From: Mycobacterium sp. JS623
GTDB lineage: Bacteria; Actinomycetota; Actinomycetes; Mycobacteriales; Mycobacteriaceae
Direction of reading: 5' to 3'
Assembly (NCBI RefSeq): GCF_000328565.1
Contig: NC_019966.1
Span: 6,138,001 to 6,202,000 of the forward strand
Length of the DNA: 64,000 nucleotides
The notes under the pieces were generated by a model, which had not been told where the DNA came from, did not search any database, and saw only the letters and a program-made list of their open reading frames with translations. Position numbers and translations under genes: made by a program. Within the stretch, counting starts at the first letter, position 1. Each line of letters starts with the position of its first letter. Shown here in pieces: positions 63,605-64,000 of the stretch.

Positions 63605-63618
63605 CGAACATATGTTCG
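63605..63618 (+). promoter_or_regulatory. LexA (SOS) box overlapping the dinB start
   Basis: CGAACATATGTTCG is a perfect 14-bp palindrome that matches the mycobacterial SOS consensus TCGAAC-N4-GTTCGA except at the two outermost bases. The ATG at 63612-63614 lies inside it. Confidence 0.75.
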
Positions 63619-64000
63619 TGTCCGGCTCCGGGGCCACGTCCCATTCGGCGGCTCAGCCGCCGACCATTCTTCACGCAGACCTCGATTCGTTCTACGCGTC
63701 GGTCGAGCAGCGCGACGACCCCTCCTTGCGCGGCAGGCCGGTGATCGTCGGCGGCGGCGTAGTGCTGGCTGCCAGCTACGAGGCGAAGGCCTACGGGGTG
63801 CGCACTGCGATGGGCGGGCGCCAGGCCCGCGCGTTGTGTCCGCACGCGATCGTGGTGCCCCCGCGAATGTCGGCGTACTCGCAAGCCAGCGACGCCGTGT
63901 TCGAGGTATTTCACGACACCACGCCGATGGTCGAACCGCTCTCGGTCGACGAGGCCTTCCTCGACGTGTCTGGACTGTGGCGGGTGTCGGGCACACCGGT
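63612..64000 (+). CDS. dinB: Y-family DNA polymerase IV, N-terminal part (truncated by window end)
   Basis: The start of a translesion polymerase of the DinB type; it runs off the window after 129 codons. Motif [13 protein letters not shown] (with the metal-binding Asp and the steric-gate-region Phe/Tyr) starts near residue 21, and [11 protein letters not shown] with the catalytic Asp-Glu lies near residue 110. About 20 residues precede the first motif. The M. smegmatis third DinB paralogue next to ethR is, as I recall, at the same place. The ATG lies in an SOS box; a GTG at 63618 is an alternative start. Confidence 0.9.
   Translation, partial: MFVSGSGATSHSAAQPPTILHADLDSFYASVEQRDDPSLRGRPVIVGGGVVLAASYEAKAYGVRTAMGGRQARALCPHAIVVPPRMSAYSQASDAVFEVFHDTTPMVEPLSVDEAFLDVSGLWRVSGTP

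Overview
The window is chromosomal DNA from a mycobacterium, most likely a rapid-growing Mycolicibacterium. GC content and GTG-start use are high. The gene order follows, from memory, the M. tuberculosis block from embB (Rv3795) to ethR (Rv3855), but several accessory genes differ. All statements about M. tuberculosis are recalled, not searched.

Region 1 (1-10.4 kb): the 3' end of embB, a metallo-beta-lactamase-fold hydrolase, then an accessory two-gene minus-strand unit. This unit is a giant secreted beta-propeller protein of about 2518 aa followed, after 17 bp, by a membrane-anchored Ser/Thr kinase. Region 2 (10.7-32.7 kb) is the cell-envelope core. It holds the mycolate condensation unit fadD32-pks13-accD4, the cutinase-like lipase, a DUF732 lipoprotein, three antigen-85 family genes (fbpD type plus two catalytic types), and the chain glf-glfT2-PAP2 phosphatase-ubiA-aftB, whose starts and stops overlap. 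Divergent from glf are erp and an N-acetylmuramoyl-alanine amidase. Together these genes make decaprenyl-phosphoryl-arabinose precursor, galactan and terminal arabinan, condense mycolic acids and load them onto arabinogalactan.

Region 3 (34-49 kb) is mixed housekeeping: a HAD phosphatase, two PlsC acyltransferases, a small kinase-like protein, a UlaG-like/Rieske fusion, serS, a septum-formation membrane protein, a zincin, pheA, an IdeR-box-controlled DUF2470 gene, a CPBP protease, an LCP ligase, glpQ1, a DUF4328 membrane protein and a rhodanese. The sulfolipid locus and bfrB, found here in M. tuberculosis, are absent.

Region 4 (49.3-56.1 kb) is the most unusual. It has a 571-bp non-coding stretch with a DnaA-box-like cluster, and a nickel superoxide dismutase with its maturation protease (sodN/sodX) at the place where M. 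tuberculosis has sodA. It also has a yybP-ykoY (Mn2+) riboswitch before a GDT1-type transporter, espR convergent with an ImmA/IrrE protease plus MAB_1171c-type membrane protein, and a Ser/Thr-rich surface protein. Region 5 (56.3-64 kb) has the Rv3850 homologue, a copper-associated operon (membrane protein, YcnI, CopC, CopD), an Hns-like Lys/Ala/Pro protein with a C-terminal membrane helix, and a MerR/TipA regulator with a clear 19-bp-spacer promoter fused to rraA. It ends with ethA/ethR and the start of a Y-family polymerase whose start codon lies inside a LexA (SOS) box.

No tRNA, rRNA, CRISPR array, insertion sequence or prophage was recognised.
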